Assembly (NCBI GenBank): GCA_017460265.1
Contig: JAFUBJ010000168.1
Location: 1-6,053 of the forward strand
Source: Atopobiaceae bacterium
GTDB taxonomy: Bacteria; Actinomycetota; Coriobacteriia; Coriobacteriales; Atopobiaceae
Length of the DNA stretch: 6,053 bases
Direction: 5' to 3'
Shown here: positions 1 through 5,935 of the stretch, in pieces
How the letters are laid out: the number at the start of each line of letters is the position of its first letter
How positions within the stretch are numbered: the stretch's first letter is position 1
Notes under the pieces: generated by a model
What the model saw: the letters and a program-made list of their open reading frames with translations, nothing else
Told to the model about the DNA's origin: nothing
Databases searched by the model: none
Translations under genes and position numbers: made by a program

Positions 1-509
1 GCCCCGATCATGGCCAGCTCGTCCATCACCTGGGCACTGTCCTTGTCGGCCACCTCGACACTTGCCTGCCGACAGTACGCTCCCGCATCAAGGTCATGCA
101 CCACCTTCATGATGGAGATGCCCGCACGCTCGTCTCCCGACAGGACGGCACGCTGGATGGGTGCGGCCCCGCGCCAGCGTGGAAGCAGGGACCCGTGCAC
201 GTTCACGCAGCCCAGGGGTGCCACCGCCAGAAGCTCGTCGGGGAGGATGCAACCAAACGCAGCGACGGCAATGACGTCAGGCTTCTCGCAGGAGATGCGC
301 TCAAGCACCTCGTCGGTGATCCGCTTTGTCTCGAGCACGGGAATGCCCAGCTCGGTTGTCGCGACCTTCACCGACGAAGGCTCAAGCTTCTTTCCGCGCG
401 AGCGGACCGCATCCGGCCTTGTGACCACCAAGGTCACGTCATGACGCTCTGCAAGCAAACGAAGCGAGGGGACCGCGAAATCGGGGGTCCCCATGAAGAC
501 GATGCGCAT
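1..509 (-). CDS. fmt: Methionyl-tRNA formyltransferase, N-terminal part (cut by left window edge)
   Basis: Transfers a formyl group from 10-formyltetrahydrofolate to the amino group of Met-tRNA(fMet) in the cytoplasm, producing the initiator tRNA for translation. The 169 visible codons begin MRIVFMGTPDF, the classic Fmt start. They continue with the RGKK-containing loop near residues 31-41 (the family's tRNA-contacting insertion) and the formyl-transfer core NVHGSLLPRWRGAAPIQ at residues 103-119, with Asn103 and His105. The DLDAG segment follows at 139-143 and carries the expected catalytic Asp141. These match the Asn/His/Asp catalytic set known for E. coli Fmt. The C-terminal rest of the formyltransferase domain and the tRNA-binding C-terminal domain lie beyond the left edge. 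The ATG is preceded by AGGAG with a 6-nt spacer. It follows def by 37 bp on the same strand, so the two are probably co-transcribed. No promoter is visible between them and no damage is seen in the visible part. Confidence 0.97.
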   Translation of the reverse strand, partial: MRIVFMGTPDFAVPSLRLLAERHDVTLVVTRPDAVRSRGKKLEPSSVKVATTELGIPVLETKRITDEVLERISCEKPDVIAVAAFGCILPDELLAVAPLGCVNVHGSLLPRWRGAAPIQRAVLSGDERAGISIMKVVHDLDAGAYCRQASVEVADKDSAQVMDELAMIG

Positions 510-546
510 GCGGCGCTCCTCTCGCAAGTTGGGCGCGTCAGGCACC

Positions 547-1089
547 CTAGGCAGTCTCTCCCGGACGGGCGCCCGCCGCCTTGGCAGCAGCAAGGTCACG
601 CAGCGCAACCATGCGCTGCGAGGCGGAGAGGTGGTCGATCATGGTCACGCCGTGGAGGTGGTCGATCTCGTGCTGGAGGCAGACGGCCAGAAGGTTGTCA
701 CGCGCCTCGTACTGCATAAGGTCACCGTCAAGGTTGCGCGCACGCACGATGACGTGGCTCGGGCGAGAGACGCGCACCGTGATCCCCGGGAACGACAGGC
801 ATCCCTCGGACAGCTCGTGCTCCTCCCCGTCCGCAACCACGATCTCGGGGTTGATGAGGACGTAGGGGTTGCGGTTGTCGCTGTCCACATAGTCACAGTC
901 AATGACGACAAGCTGCACGAGCTCGCCCACCTGGGGAGCGGCTATTCCGCAGCCTTCGGTTGCATACATGTCCTCGGCCATGCGCTCCGCGAGGGCACGG
1001 ATCTCGGGGGTAATCTCTTCGATGCGGGCGCATTCGGTCTTGAGCCGCTCGTCAGGTGCGACGACGATGTCATCCGCCAAATCAGCCAT
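547..1089 (-). CDS. def: Peptide deformylase
   Basis: Metalloenzyme that removes the N-formyl group from nascent polypeptides at the ribosome. It is a complete 180-aa protein, a normal length for the family. All three signature motifs are present: motif 1 GCGIAAPQ at residues 46-53, motif 2 EGCLS at 95-99, and motif 3 QHEIDHLHG at 139-147. The expected metal ligands are Cys97, His140 and His144, with catalytic Glu141 and Gln53. The ATG start has AAGGAG upstream with a 5-nt spacer, and the N-terminus (IVVAPDERLKTE) aligns with the usual family opening. fmt follows 37 bp downstream, the standard def-fmt arrangement. A -10-like TACCAT lies 31 nt upstream of the start, so def-fmt may have its own promoter rather than depending on priA read-through. 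The last 12 or so residues (Ala/Gly/Pro-rich) are a probably disordered tail. Confidence 0.98.
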   Translation of the reverse strand: MADLADDIVVAPDERLKTECARIEEITPEIRALAERMAEDMYATEGCGIAAPQVGELVQLVVIDCDYVDSDNRNPYVLINPEIVVADGEEHELSEGCLSFPGITVRVSRPSHVIVRARNLDGDLMQYEARDNLLAVCLQHEIDHLHGVTMIDHLSASQRMVALRDLAAAKAAGARPGETA

Positions 1090-1120
1090 GGGTACTCCTT
1101 GCTCTTATGTCAACCCTGTT

Positions 1121-1129
1121 ATGGTACCC
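1121..1129 (-). promoter_or_regulatory. Candidate -10 promoter element for def-fmt
   Basis: The minus strand reads GGGTACCAT, whose last six bases fit the actinobacterial -10 pattern TAnnnT. It lies 31 nt upstream of the def ATG, which would give a 5' leader of about 25 nt containing the AAGGAG ribosome site. The same 9-mer occurs upstream of priA at a near-identical distance. No good -35 hexamer is found 16-19 nt upstream, so the call rests on position and recurrence. Confidence 0.45.
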
Positions 1130-1170
1130 CGCTCGGAACGGCCAATGACACGGGTGCCCACAAAACACGT

Positions 1171-1188
1171 AAAACCCCTGCAAGGAGT
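1171..1188 (-). terminator. Possible weak intrinsic terminator after the lipoprotein gene
   Basis: On the minus strand, shortly after the lipoprotein stop codon, ACTCCT-TGC-AGGGGT can form a 6-bp stem (one G.T pair) with a 3-nt loop. The right arm runs into TTTT, and a second TTTT follows a few bases later. Placement between the lipoprotein gene and the def promoter candidate is sensible. The stem is short, so termination would be partial at best. Confidence 0.35.
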
Positions 1189-1197
1189 GCCAAGCGC

Positions 1198-1797
1198 CTA
1201 CTTGACTTCGAGCGACCTCGCCATGGTGGTCATGTCGCCGCCCTCGGTGAGCGACCCTCCCGAGTAGTCGACGAAGGAGACCTCGACGTAGTGGCCGTTG
1301 AGCGTTCCGGAATAGCAACGGTACTGGTAGGTCGCGTCGCCGGAAGCCGTCTTGCCGTCGGCGTAGTAGCCGCTCATGCTCGTGCCGGCAATCTCGATGG
1401 GCTCGACCTCGATGATGTTCTCGAGGTATTCCTTCTCCTCAGGAACCTCGCCGGCGCCCTCGACGGTCTCGACGTCATAGACGGCTATGCGCAGATAGCC
1501 GTAGCCCGTAAGGTTGAGCCTCTCGCCGTGCTCTACGGTAAGCGCGTGATAGCTGCCCAGGTCGTCCCTGTGACGAACGTCCGCACCGCCCTCGCGGTCG
1601 GCATCCCATCCCTGTGCGACGCTCATGCGCAGATAGTCGTTCTCGTAGTCAGAGAACCTCGCGGCCTCCTCTTCCTGGACGGCCTTCTCTGCCTCGCTCT
1701 CTGCCTTCTTCGAGGAGCAACCGCACCCCGCGACCGAAAGCGCAAGAAGCGCACACACGACGCCAACACCGAGACGACTGATAATGCTGCGGACCAT
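1198..1797 (-). CDS. Predicted lipoprotein of unknown function
   Basis: A 199-aa protein exported and anchored to the outer face of the cytoplasmic membrane. It starts with MVRSIISRLG, followed by a hydrophobic stretch at residues 9-23. A lipobox VAGC follows at 22-25, with Cys25 the expected lipidated residue; the n-region has Arg3 and Arg8. Next comes a charged linker rich in Glu, Lys and Ala (about 29-47), then a soluble domain of about 150 aa. That domain opens with YENDYLRMSVAQGWD and ends with GHYVEVSFVDYSGG, alternating patterns that look mostly beta-stranded. The style loosely recalls PsbP-like or similar small lipoprotein domains, but I do not recognise a family. I chose the ATG at 1797 because AAAGG lies 7 nt upstream and it puts the signal peptide at the N-terminus; an ATG at 1824 would add nine residues and has a poorer ribosome site. 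It lies 80 bp after priA on the same strand, with a promoter-like element of its own. Confidence 0.85.
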   Translation of the reverse strand: MVRSIISRLGVGVVCALLALSVAGCGCSSKKAESEAEKAVQEEEAARFSDYENDYLRMSVAQGWDADREGGADVRHRDDLGSYHALTVEHGERLNLTGYGYLRIAVYDVETVEGAGEVPEEKEYLENIIEVEPIEIAGTSMSGYYADGKTASGDATYQYRCYSGTLNGHYVEVSFVDYSGGSLTEGGDMTTMARSLEVK

Positions 1798-1830
1798 GGC
1801 CTGACCTTTCTCGTCAACATGCACGAGGAA

Positions 1831-1839
1831 ATGATAGCC
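1831..1839 (-). promoter_or_regulatory. Candidate -10 promoter element for the lipoprotein gene
   Basis: The minus strand reads GGCTATCAT, with TATCAT ending 33 nt upstream of the lipoprotein ATG. The identical 9-mer occurs upstream of the exonuclease gene at a similar distance. It falls in the 80-bp gap after priA, where no hairpin plus T-tract terminator is seen, so both read-through from priA and independent initiation are possible. No clear -35 box. Confidence 0.45.
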
Positions 1840-1877
1840 ATGACACGTCCCGCACGGAGCCTCAGGCCAAAAACTCT

Positions 1878-4181
1878 CTACATAAGGTCGTAGGCGTCGA
1901 CGTCGATGGCAATGTTGACCCCGGCATGGCTCCCCAGCTCGCGGGCGCAGGTGCCCAGAAGCTCGCCCAGATTGCTATCCTCGGGCGCCTTCACAAGGAC
2001 GTGGCGACGGTAGTTATCCTTGGCCTTGGCCTTGGCGCAGTCCGAAGGGCCCAGGACCTCCCAACCCGCCATGCCGTCGACCTTGCCACGCACCGAGGCG
2101 CCGAGCGCTTCGGAAAGGCGCCTCACGGAAGCGGCATCCCTTCCCCACACGGTCACGTTCGCAAGCCGAGAGTAAGGCGGGTAGGACCCTTCCCTCCGGT
2201 CAGCCTCCTCGGCGGCAAGGAAGAGGTCGCGGTCATGGCGCGCAACCGCCTGTATGGCGGGATGTCCCGCCCAATAGGTCTGCACGATGACCTCGCCGGC
2301 ACGCTCTCCGCGGCCGGCCCGCCCGGCAACCTGCTCAAGCAGCTCGTAGGTGCGCTCGGCAGCGCGGAAGTCGGGCATCTTGAGGGTCGTGTCGGCATTG
2401 ACCACCCCCACGAGGGTGACCTCGGGAAAGTCCAGTCCCTTGGCGATCATCTGCGTTCCCACCAGCACGGCGCAGTCGCTCGCGTCAAACTCCTCGAGCA
2501 GGCGCTGGTGAGCGCCCTTTGCCCGCGTCGTGTCGGCGTCCATGCGTATGATGTCGACCCCTTCCGGCAGGACCATGCGCAGCTCGTCCTCGACGCGCTG
2601 CGTCCCCACGCCAAAGGCCGCCATATAGCGACTTCCGCAGTTGGGACAGCTCGTCGTGGGGTCGGGGAAGGCGCGTTGCGGCCAGCTGCGCCCACAGGTG
2701 TGACACATGAGCATATGCGTGCGCTCGTGGTAGGTGAGCGAGGTGGAGCAGTGGGGGCATTCGGGGACGCACCCGCAGTCACGACACATGAGGAAGGTGG
2801 CAAAGCCACGCCTGTTGAGGAGAAGCACCGCCTTTTCCCTGCGCTCGGCCACCGCCTGGAGCGCCTCTACCAAGGGCTTGGAGAAGACCGAGCGGTTTCC
2901 CTGCTGGAACTGCTGCGCCATGTCAACGATGCGCACGCGCGGGAGCATCGCGGTGCCGGGCCGCTCCGGCATCGAGACGCGCGTCCAGGTCGCGCCGCGC
3001 CAGACACCCCTGTCGCAACGAGACAGGCTCTCGAGGCTCGGGGTTGCCGAGCCGAGCACGAGCGCGCACCCCGCCTCGGACGCAAGACGCGCGGCCACGT
3101 CACGGGCATGGTAGCGCGGTGAGCTCTCCTGCTTGTAGGTCCACTCGTGCTCCTCGTCGATGACGATGAGCCCCAGGTTGCGGACGGGAGCAAACAGGGC
3201 GGAGCGGGCACCCACCACCACGTGGGCCTCTCCCCTTCTTGCCAGGTCCCACTGGTCAAAGCGCTCGCCCGTGGACAGACGCGAGTGGAGGATGGCCACA
3301 TCGTCGCCGAAGCGCGACCGAAAGCGACCGACCGTCTGCGCCGTGAGCGAGATCTCGGGCACGAGCACGAGGGCACCCTTACCTTGGGCTATCGTCTCCT
3401 CGATGGCCTGGAGGTAGACCTCCGTCTTTCCCGAGCCGGTGACTCCGTCCACAACCACAACGTCGCCCTGGGCCGCCGCGCATGCCGACGAGATGGCATG
3501 GAGCGCCTCTCTCTGGCCGCTCGTCAGCCGCTCGGGCCGTGCGGCGCGAGCGCTCGAAAGCGTCGTCTCCTCGCCTCCGCGCACGCGACGGCGCGCCTCC
3601 ACGGCAACGACGCCCCTGGCTTCGAGGGCCTTGACCACGCCAGCCGCCCCCGAGATGAGCACCGAGAGCTCGGCCATGCGCACGGGGCCTTCGGCCAACG
3701 CGGAGAGCAGCACGCGCTGCCGAGCCGCCGTCTTGCGCGGCTCAAACGTGCGGCCCTCCTCCGTGAGGCAGACCCAGCGCTCGTCAACCGGGCCAGACGA
3801 GTCGCTCTGGAGCTCCCAGGAACCTGACTCCTCGACCTTCCTGACGCGGTACCCCTGTCCTGGCGCCAAGAAGGGCCGCACCGCCTCGGAAAGGGGGCAG
3901 GCGTACTCCTTAGCCATCCATAGGGCAACGCGGGCGCGGGCCTCGTCAAAGGCGCTTTCGGCAAGCACGCGCTCTATCGGGAGGATCTTCCCGCCCGCAA
4001 CGGAGTCTGACGGAGCGTCGAGCTCCTCCACGACGTAGCCAACCGCGGCACGTCGGGAGAACGACACGAGCACGGTTGCGCCCACACGCACCTCAAGCGC
4101 CAATTCGTCGGGAATCACATAGCAGAAGGCGCCGTCAAGCTGACGCGTCGGTATGTCGAGCACGACCTGTGCGTATCGCAT
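1878..4181 (-). CDS. priA: Primosomal protein N' (replication restart helicase PriA)
   Basis: A 3'-5' superfamily 2 DNA helicase that recognises stalled or collapsed forks and reloads the replisome. At 767 aa it is slightly longer than E. coli PriA (732 aa). The N-terminal DNA-binding part begins YAQVVLDIPTRQLDGAFCY. Walker A is GVTGSGKTEVY with GSGKT at residues 249-253. The Walker B/DEAH-type box is DEEH at 342-345, followed by the PriA-typical aromatic-rich loop (YKQESSPRYHARD) and GSATPS near 377-382. The zinc module carries four CxxC pairs at 466/469, 475/478, 493/496 and 512/515. Later motifs are VGTQMIAKGLDFP (574-586) and QVAGRAGRG (617-625). The C-terminal domain has the YPPYSRLA and VLGPSDC segments. 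All key residues are present. I chose the ATG at 4181, which sits behind a near-perfect ribosome site; in-frame upstream starts at 4199 and 4238 would overlap the ribosome site or the promoter candidate. It is divergent from the exonuclease gene and heads the priA-lipoprotein-def-fmt run. Confidence 0.98.
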   Translation of the reverse strand: MRYAQVVLDIPTRQLDGAFCYVIPDELALEVRVGATVLVSFSRRAAVGYVVEELDAPSDSVAGGKILPIERVLAESAFDEARARVALWMAKEYACPLSEAVRPFLAPGQGYRVRKVEESGSWELQSDSSGPVDERWVCLTEEGRTFEPRKTAARQRVLLSALAEGPVRMAELSVLISGAAGVVKALEARGVVAVEARRRVRGGEETTLSSARAARPERLTSGQREALHAISSACAAAQGDVVVVDGVTGSGKTEVYLQAIEETIAQGKGALVLVPEISLTAQTVGRFRSRFGDDVAILHSRLSTGERFDQWDLARRGEAHVVVGARSALFAPVRNLGLIVIDEEHEWTYKQESSPRYHARDVAARLASEAGCALVLGSATPSLESLSRCDRGVWRGATWTRVSMPERPGTAMLPRVRIVDMAQQFQQGNRSVFSKPLVEALQAVAERREKAVLLLNRRGFATFLMCRDCGCVPECPHCSTSLTYHERTHMLMCHTCGRSWPQRAFPDPTTSCPNCGSRYMAAFGVGTQRVEDELRMVLPEGVDIIRMDADTTRAKGAHQRLLEEFDASDCAVLVGTQMIAKGLDFPEVTLVGVVNADTTLKMPDFRAAERTYELLEQVAGRAGRGERAGEVIVQTYWAGHPAIQAVARHDRDLFLAAEEADRREGSYPPYSRLANVTVWGRDAASVRRLSEALGASVRGKVDGMAGWEVLGPSDCAKAKAKDNYRRHVLVKAPEDSNLGELLGTCARELGSHAGVNIAIDVDAYDLM

Positions 4182-4185
4182 GGGC

Positions 4186-4193
4186 ACCTCCTT
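4186..4193 (-). promoter_or_regulatory. Strong ribosome binding site that sets the priA start
   Basis: The minus strand reads AAGGAGGT, a perfect anti-Shine-Dalgarno complement, with AAGGAG ending 6 nt before the ATG at 4181. This favours that start over two in-frame upstream ATG codons. Confidence 0.85.
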
Positions 4194-4215
4194 CTTCATA
4201 CTTGCGCCCCCAACC

Positions 4216-4224
4216 ATGGTACCC
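4216..4224 (-). promoter_or_regulatory. Candidate -10 promoter element for priA
   Basis: The minus strand reads GGGTACCAT, identical to the element upstream of def, and it ends 34 nt before the chosen priA ATG. Initiation about 7 nt downstream would give a leader of about 28 nt. No clear -35 box. The element overlaps an upstream in-frame ATG, which argues against the longer PriA start at 4238. Confidence 0.45.
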
Positions 4225-4254
4225 CACGAGTCCGACACATGGTGACCAACAAGC

Positions 4255-4263
4255 GGCTATCAT
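4255..4263 (+). promoter_or_regulatory. Candidate -10 promoter element for the exonuclease gene
   Basis: The plus strand reads GGCTATCAT, with TATCAT ending 36 nt upstream of the ATG at 4300. It is the same 9-mer found upstream of the lipoprotein gene. The back-to-back priA element lies about 30 bp away on the other strand, and the odd palindrome TGGTGACCA (4240-4248) sits between the two. No -35 box is apparent. Confidence 0.45.
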
Positions 4264-4299
4264 AGATTGGCTAGGCACGCACACCGTACGGAGACACCC

Positions 4300-5334
4300 A
4301 TGAACCTCTCCCAAGCCATCGAGCTCGCAAACGCTTTTGCCCTTCCCGGCTTCATGACCGACGACGCCGCCCTTGATGACGAGCGACGCAAGAACGAGGA
4401 GGCAATCTCTCTCCTTTCTGCGGCCTGGTGGGAGGCCCCGCTGGGACAGGAGGCATTCTCGTATGACCTCGTGCGCCAGCTTGCGGACCGCAACCGGCCT
4501 GTATGCGACAGCTACGGCGCCGATCGCCTTCGCGACCGTGCGGGCATGAATCTCTCCCGCCGCCTTCCCGACACCGACCTCATCCACGGCGTTGCCTGGA
4601 TGCAGGGCAGAAGCGACGAAGAGGTGGCGCGCACGGCCGGTCCCGACGCGAGGGACCTGGGCATTGCCTACGTGGAGGCGCCCGTATCGGGAGCCATCTG
4701 CGGCTTTGACATCGAGACCACGAGCAAGGACCCCGACCGCGGCTACATCATCAACCTGGGGCTAGCGTTCATGGACCTGACGCCCACCGCCATCCCCCAC
4801 GATGGGCACGTAGCCTACTTTGGCATCCCCTCGATCTATGCCGAGAAGGGCGTGCCGCTGTCTGAGATTCACCAGATAAGCTGGGACGACCTGGCGGGAA
4901 AGCGGCCCTTCCGCGACGACCGTCGCGTACAGGAGGCGCTTCTTGCGACCTTCAAGGCATACCCGCTCATGGCGCACAACGCCTCGTTTGAGGATTCATG
5001 GCTCATGCTGCACCTGAACGGCTATGCGGAGGCACGCAAGGCGGGCCAGATCACACTCATCGACTCGCGCGACATCTGCCGCCGCATTGACCCTGACGTG
5101 CGATCGCTTCCGCGCGAGTCAAGCCCGGCCGCACTTGAGCATTGGGCACGCAGGCGTGGCACGCTCTCGGCGGACGAGAAGGAGCGGCACCTGGGGCTCG
5201 AGGACGTGTTCCTCATGCTTGCCACCGTGCAGGCGGAGTTCAACGAGCGCAACCTCTTTCCGGGTCAGAGAGAGGAAGCCGAGAAAGCCGCAGCAAAGGC
5301 TCACCCCAAGAAGAAGCGTTCGAGCGGCGTGTAG
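4300..5334 (+). CDS. DEDDh-type 3'-5' exonuclease domain protein
   Basis: A 344-aa predicted nuclease with the DnaQ-like (RNase T/DNA polymerase III epsilon) fold in its C-terminal half. ExoI is FDIETTS, with Asp137 and Glu139. ExoII is MAHNASFEDSW at 225-235, with Asp232. ExoIII is HLGLED at 297-302, giving His297 and Asp302 at the +5 spacing of the DEDDh type. All four acidic residues and the histidine are present, so it should be an active two-metal 3'-5' exonuclease; the substrate (DNA or RNA) cannot be told. Residues 1-130 form a helical-looking, charged N-terminal region (Trp pair at 43-44) with no domain I recognise. The C-terminus is a Lys/Ala-rich segment ending in a basic tail (KAHPKKKRSSGV). 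The ATG at 4300 has GGAG 6 nt upstream; a TTG at 4267 would add eleven residues but lacks support. It is divergent from priA and convergent with thpR, which it overlaps by 34 bp. A repair or maintenance role fits its place next to priA, but that is inference. Confidence 0.9.
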   Translation: MNLSQAIELANAFALPGFMTDDAALDDERRKNEEAISLLSAAWWEAPLGQEAFSYDLVRQLADRNRPVCDSYGADRLRDRAGMNLSRRLPDTDLIHGVAWMQGRSDEEVARTAGPDARDLGIAYVEAPVSGAICGFDIETTSKDPDRGYIINLGLAFMDLTPTAIPHDGHVAYFGIPSIYAEKGVPLSEIHQISWDDLAGKRPFRDDRRVQEALLATFKAYPLMAHNASFEDSWLMLHLNGYAEARKAGQITLIDSRDICRRIDPDVRSLPRESSPAALEHWARRRGTLSADEKERHLGLEDVFLMLATVQAEFNERNLFPGQREEAEKAAAKAHPKKKRSSGV

Positions 5335-5825
5335 ACGGGATGTGCCCCCGAAAGGTCTGACGAGAAGAGGGTGACGGTGTCGACCACGCCCCGCGCGAGC
5401 GCGGGCATGGGGAGCGCCCCCTTCGTGAGATCTGCTGCGCGCATGAGCGTCACGTGGGGAAGGAAGCTCTTGTCGTCAAGCGAAAAGCCCGCATCCTTGA
5501 GAGATGCGCGTACGTCTCGGGCAAGCGCATCGAGCAGCTCTCCCCCTTCGACACCCTGCCAAAGGACGGCGCTGTTGCGTCTTCCAAAGCTTCCCAGCTC
5601 GCCCAGGGCGACGGGGAGAGGCCCATGGCCCGCGCACGCCTGGGCGACCGCCGAAGAGGCGGAGCCTACGCGCGTGCCAGCCACCTCCCCAAGAAAGGCA
5701 AGGGTCACATGGAAGCGGTCGGGTGCCACGTAGCGTCCGCGAACGCTGTCGCGCAGCGCCGCGGAGGTCTCAGACAGCGCCTCCAACAGCTCCTCCGGAA
5801 GCTCCAAAGCGACAAACAGCCTCAT
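5301..5825 (-). CDS. thpR: RNA 2',3'-cyclic phosphodiesterase (2H phosphoesterase, ligT/thpR family)
   Basis: A cytoplasmic 2H-superfamily phosphoesterase that opens 2',3'-cyclic phosphate ends of RNA; the family was first known for reversible 2'-5' RNA ligation in vitro. The 174-aa length is typical. The start MRLFVALELPEEL matches the family opening. The two catalytic HxTx motifs are His39-Val-Thr41-Leu (in RFHVTLAFLG) and His124-Val-Thr126-Leu (in FLPHVTLMR), so the active site is intact. A longer reading from 5867 would add fourteen residues encoded inside the palindrome and lacking family character, so I chose the ATG at 5825. Its ribosome site is weak (GGAAG 10 nt upstream, or GACGGG nearer). 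The last codons overlap the 3' end of the convergent exonuclease gene. It follows the GNAT gene on the same strand by 110 bp, separated by the palindrome. Confidence 0.95.
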   Translation of the reverse strand: MRLFVALELPEELLEALSETSAALRDSVRGRYVAPDRFHVTLAFLGEVAGTRVGSASSAVAQACAGHGPLPVALGELGSFGRRNSAVLWQGVEGGELLDALARDVRASLKDAGFSLDDKSFLPHVTLMRAADLTKGALPMPALARGVVDTVTLFSSDLSGAHPVYTPLERFFLG

Positions 5826-5845
5826 AGACACCCGTCTTCCAACAA

Positions 5846-5922
5846 AATAGCGTACCCTGTACCGCAACTATTTGGACTCTTGTTTTGGGAGTCCGAATAG
5901 TTGTCGTAAAGGGTACACTAAT
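5846..5922. repeat. 77-bp imperfect palindrome (34-bp arms, 9-nt loop)
   Basis: Arms at 5846-5879 and 5889-5922 match in 28 of 34 positions when one is reverse-complemented. The inner 15 bp (caactatttggactc against gagtccgaatagttg) pair throughout, with a single G.T wobble in RNA. The loop is TTGTTTTGG. It lies between the GNAT stop and the thpR start. It is about half A+T, richer than the flanking genes. The outer parts of both arms read outward as AGGGTACnCT, so each arm ends in a -10-like sequence. No T-tract follows either arm and no flanking target-site duplication is evident. It could be an operator, a processed RNA hairpin or a small palindromic repeat element; function unknown. Confidence 0.85.
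5849..5857 (-). promoter_or_regulatory. Candidate -10 promoter element for thpR
   Basis: The minus strand reads GGGTACGCT, a relative of the GGGTACCAT seen before def and priA, ending 23 nt upstream of the thpR ATG. It lies within the outer left arm of the palindrome, so a protein or structure on the palindrome could control thpR. A mirror copy, GGGTACACT, reads on the plus strand at 5911-5919. No -35 box is convincing. Confidence 0.35.
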
Positions 5923-5935
5923 CGGCTCTGTAATC

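Noticed and set aside
1108..1113. Perfect TTGACA on the minus strand upstream of def
   Set aside because: With a normal 17-nt spacer the -10 would fall on the def start codon (CATGGC), which is not a -10 and would remove the ribosome site from the transcript.
1812..1817. TTGACG on the minus strand upstream of the lipoprotein ATG
   Set aside because: It lies only 14 nt from the start codon, so any matching -10 would be inside the coding sequence.
1871..1876. T-run just after the priA stop codon as a terminator
   Set aside because: No GC-rich hairpin precedes it; the adjacent sequence is the end of the priA coding region with no matching arms.
493..1893. 466-codon open frame on the plus strand opposite def and the lipoprotein gene
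   Set aside because: It is antisense to two well-supported genes. The long open frame is expected from GC-rich codon use, and its translation has no recognisable domain.
1926..3827. Long plus-strand open frames opposite priA (398 and 226 codons)
   Set aside because: They lie entirely antisense to the intact PriA coding sequence, have low-complexity Arg/Ala/His-rich translations and lack credible ribosome sites.
5826..5867. N-terminal extension of ThpR starting at 5867
   Set aside because: The extra fourteen residues are encoded in the palindrome and promoter-like region, whereas MRLFVALELP is the usual family start.
5846..5922. Reading the palindrome as a standard intrinsic terminator for the GNAT gene
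   Set aside because: The stem is long and not notably GC-rich, and no run of T follows the arm on the minus strand; only a short TATTTTG occurs at its edge.
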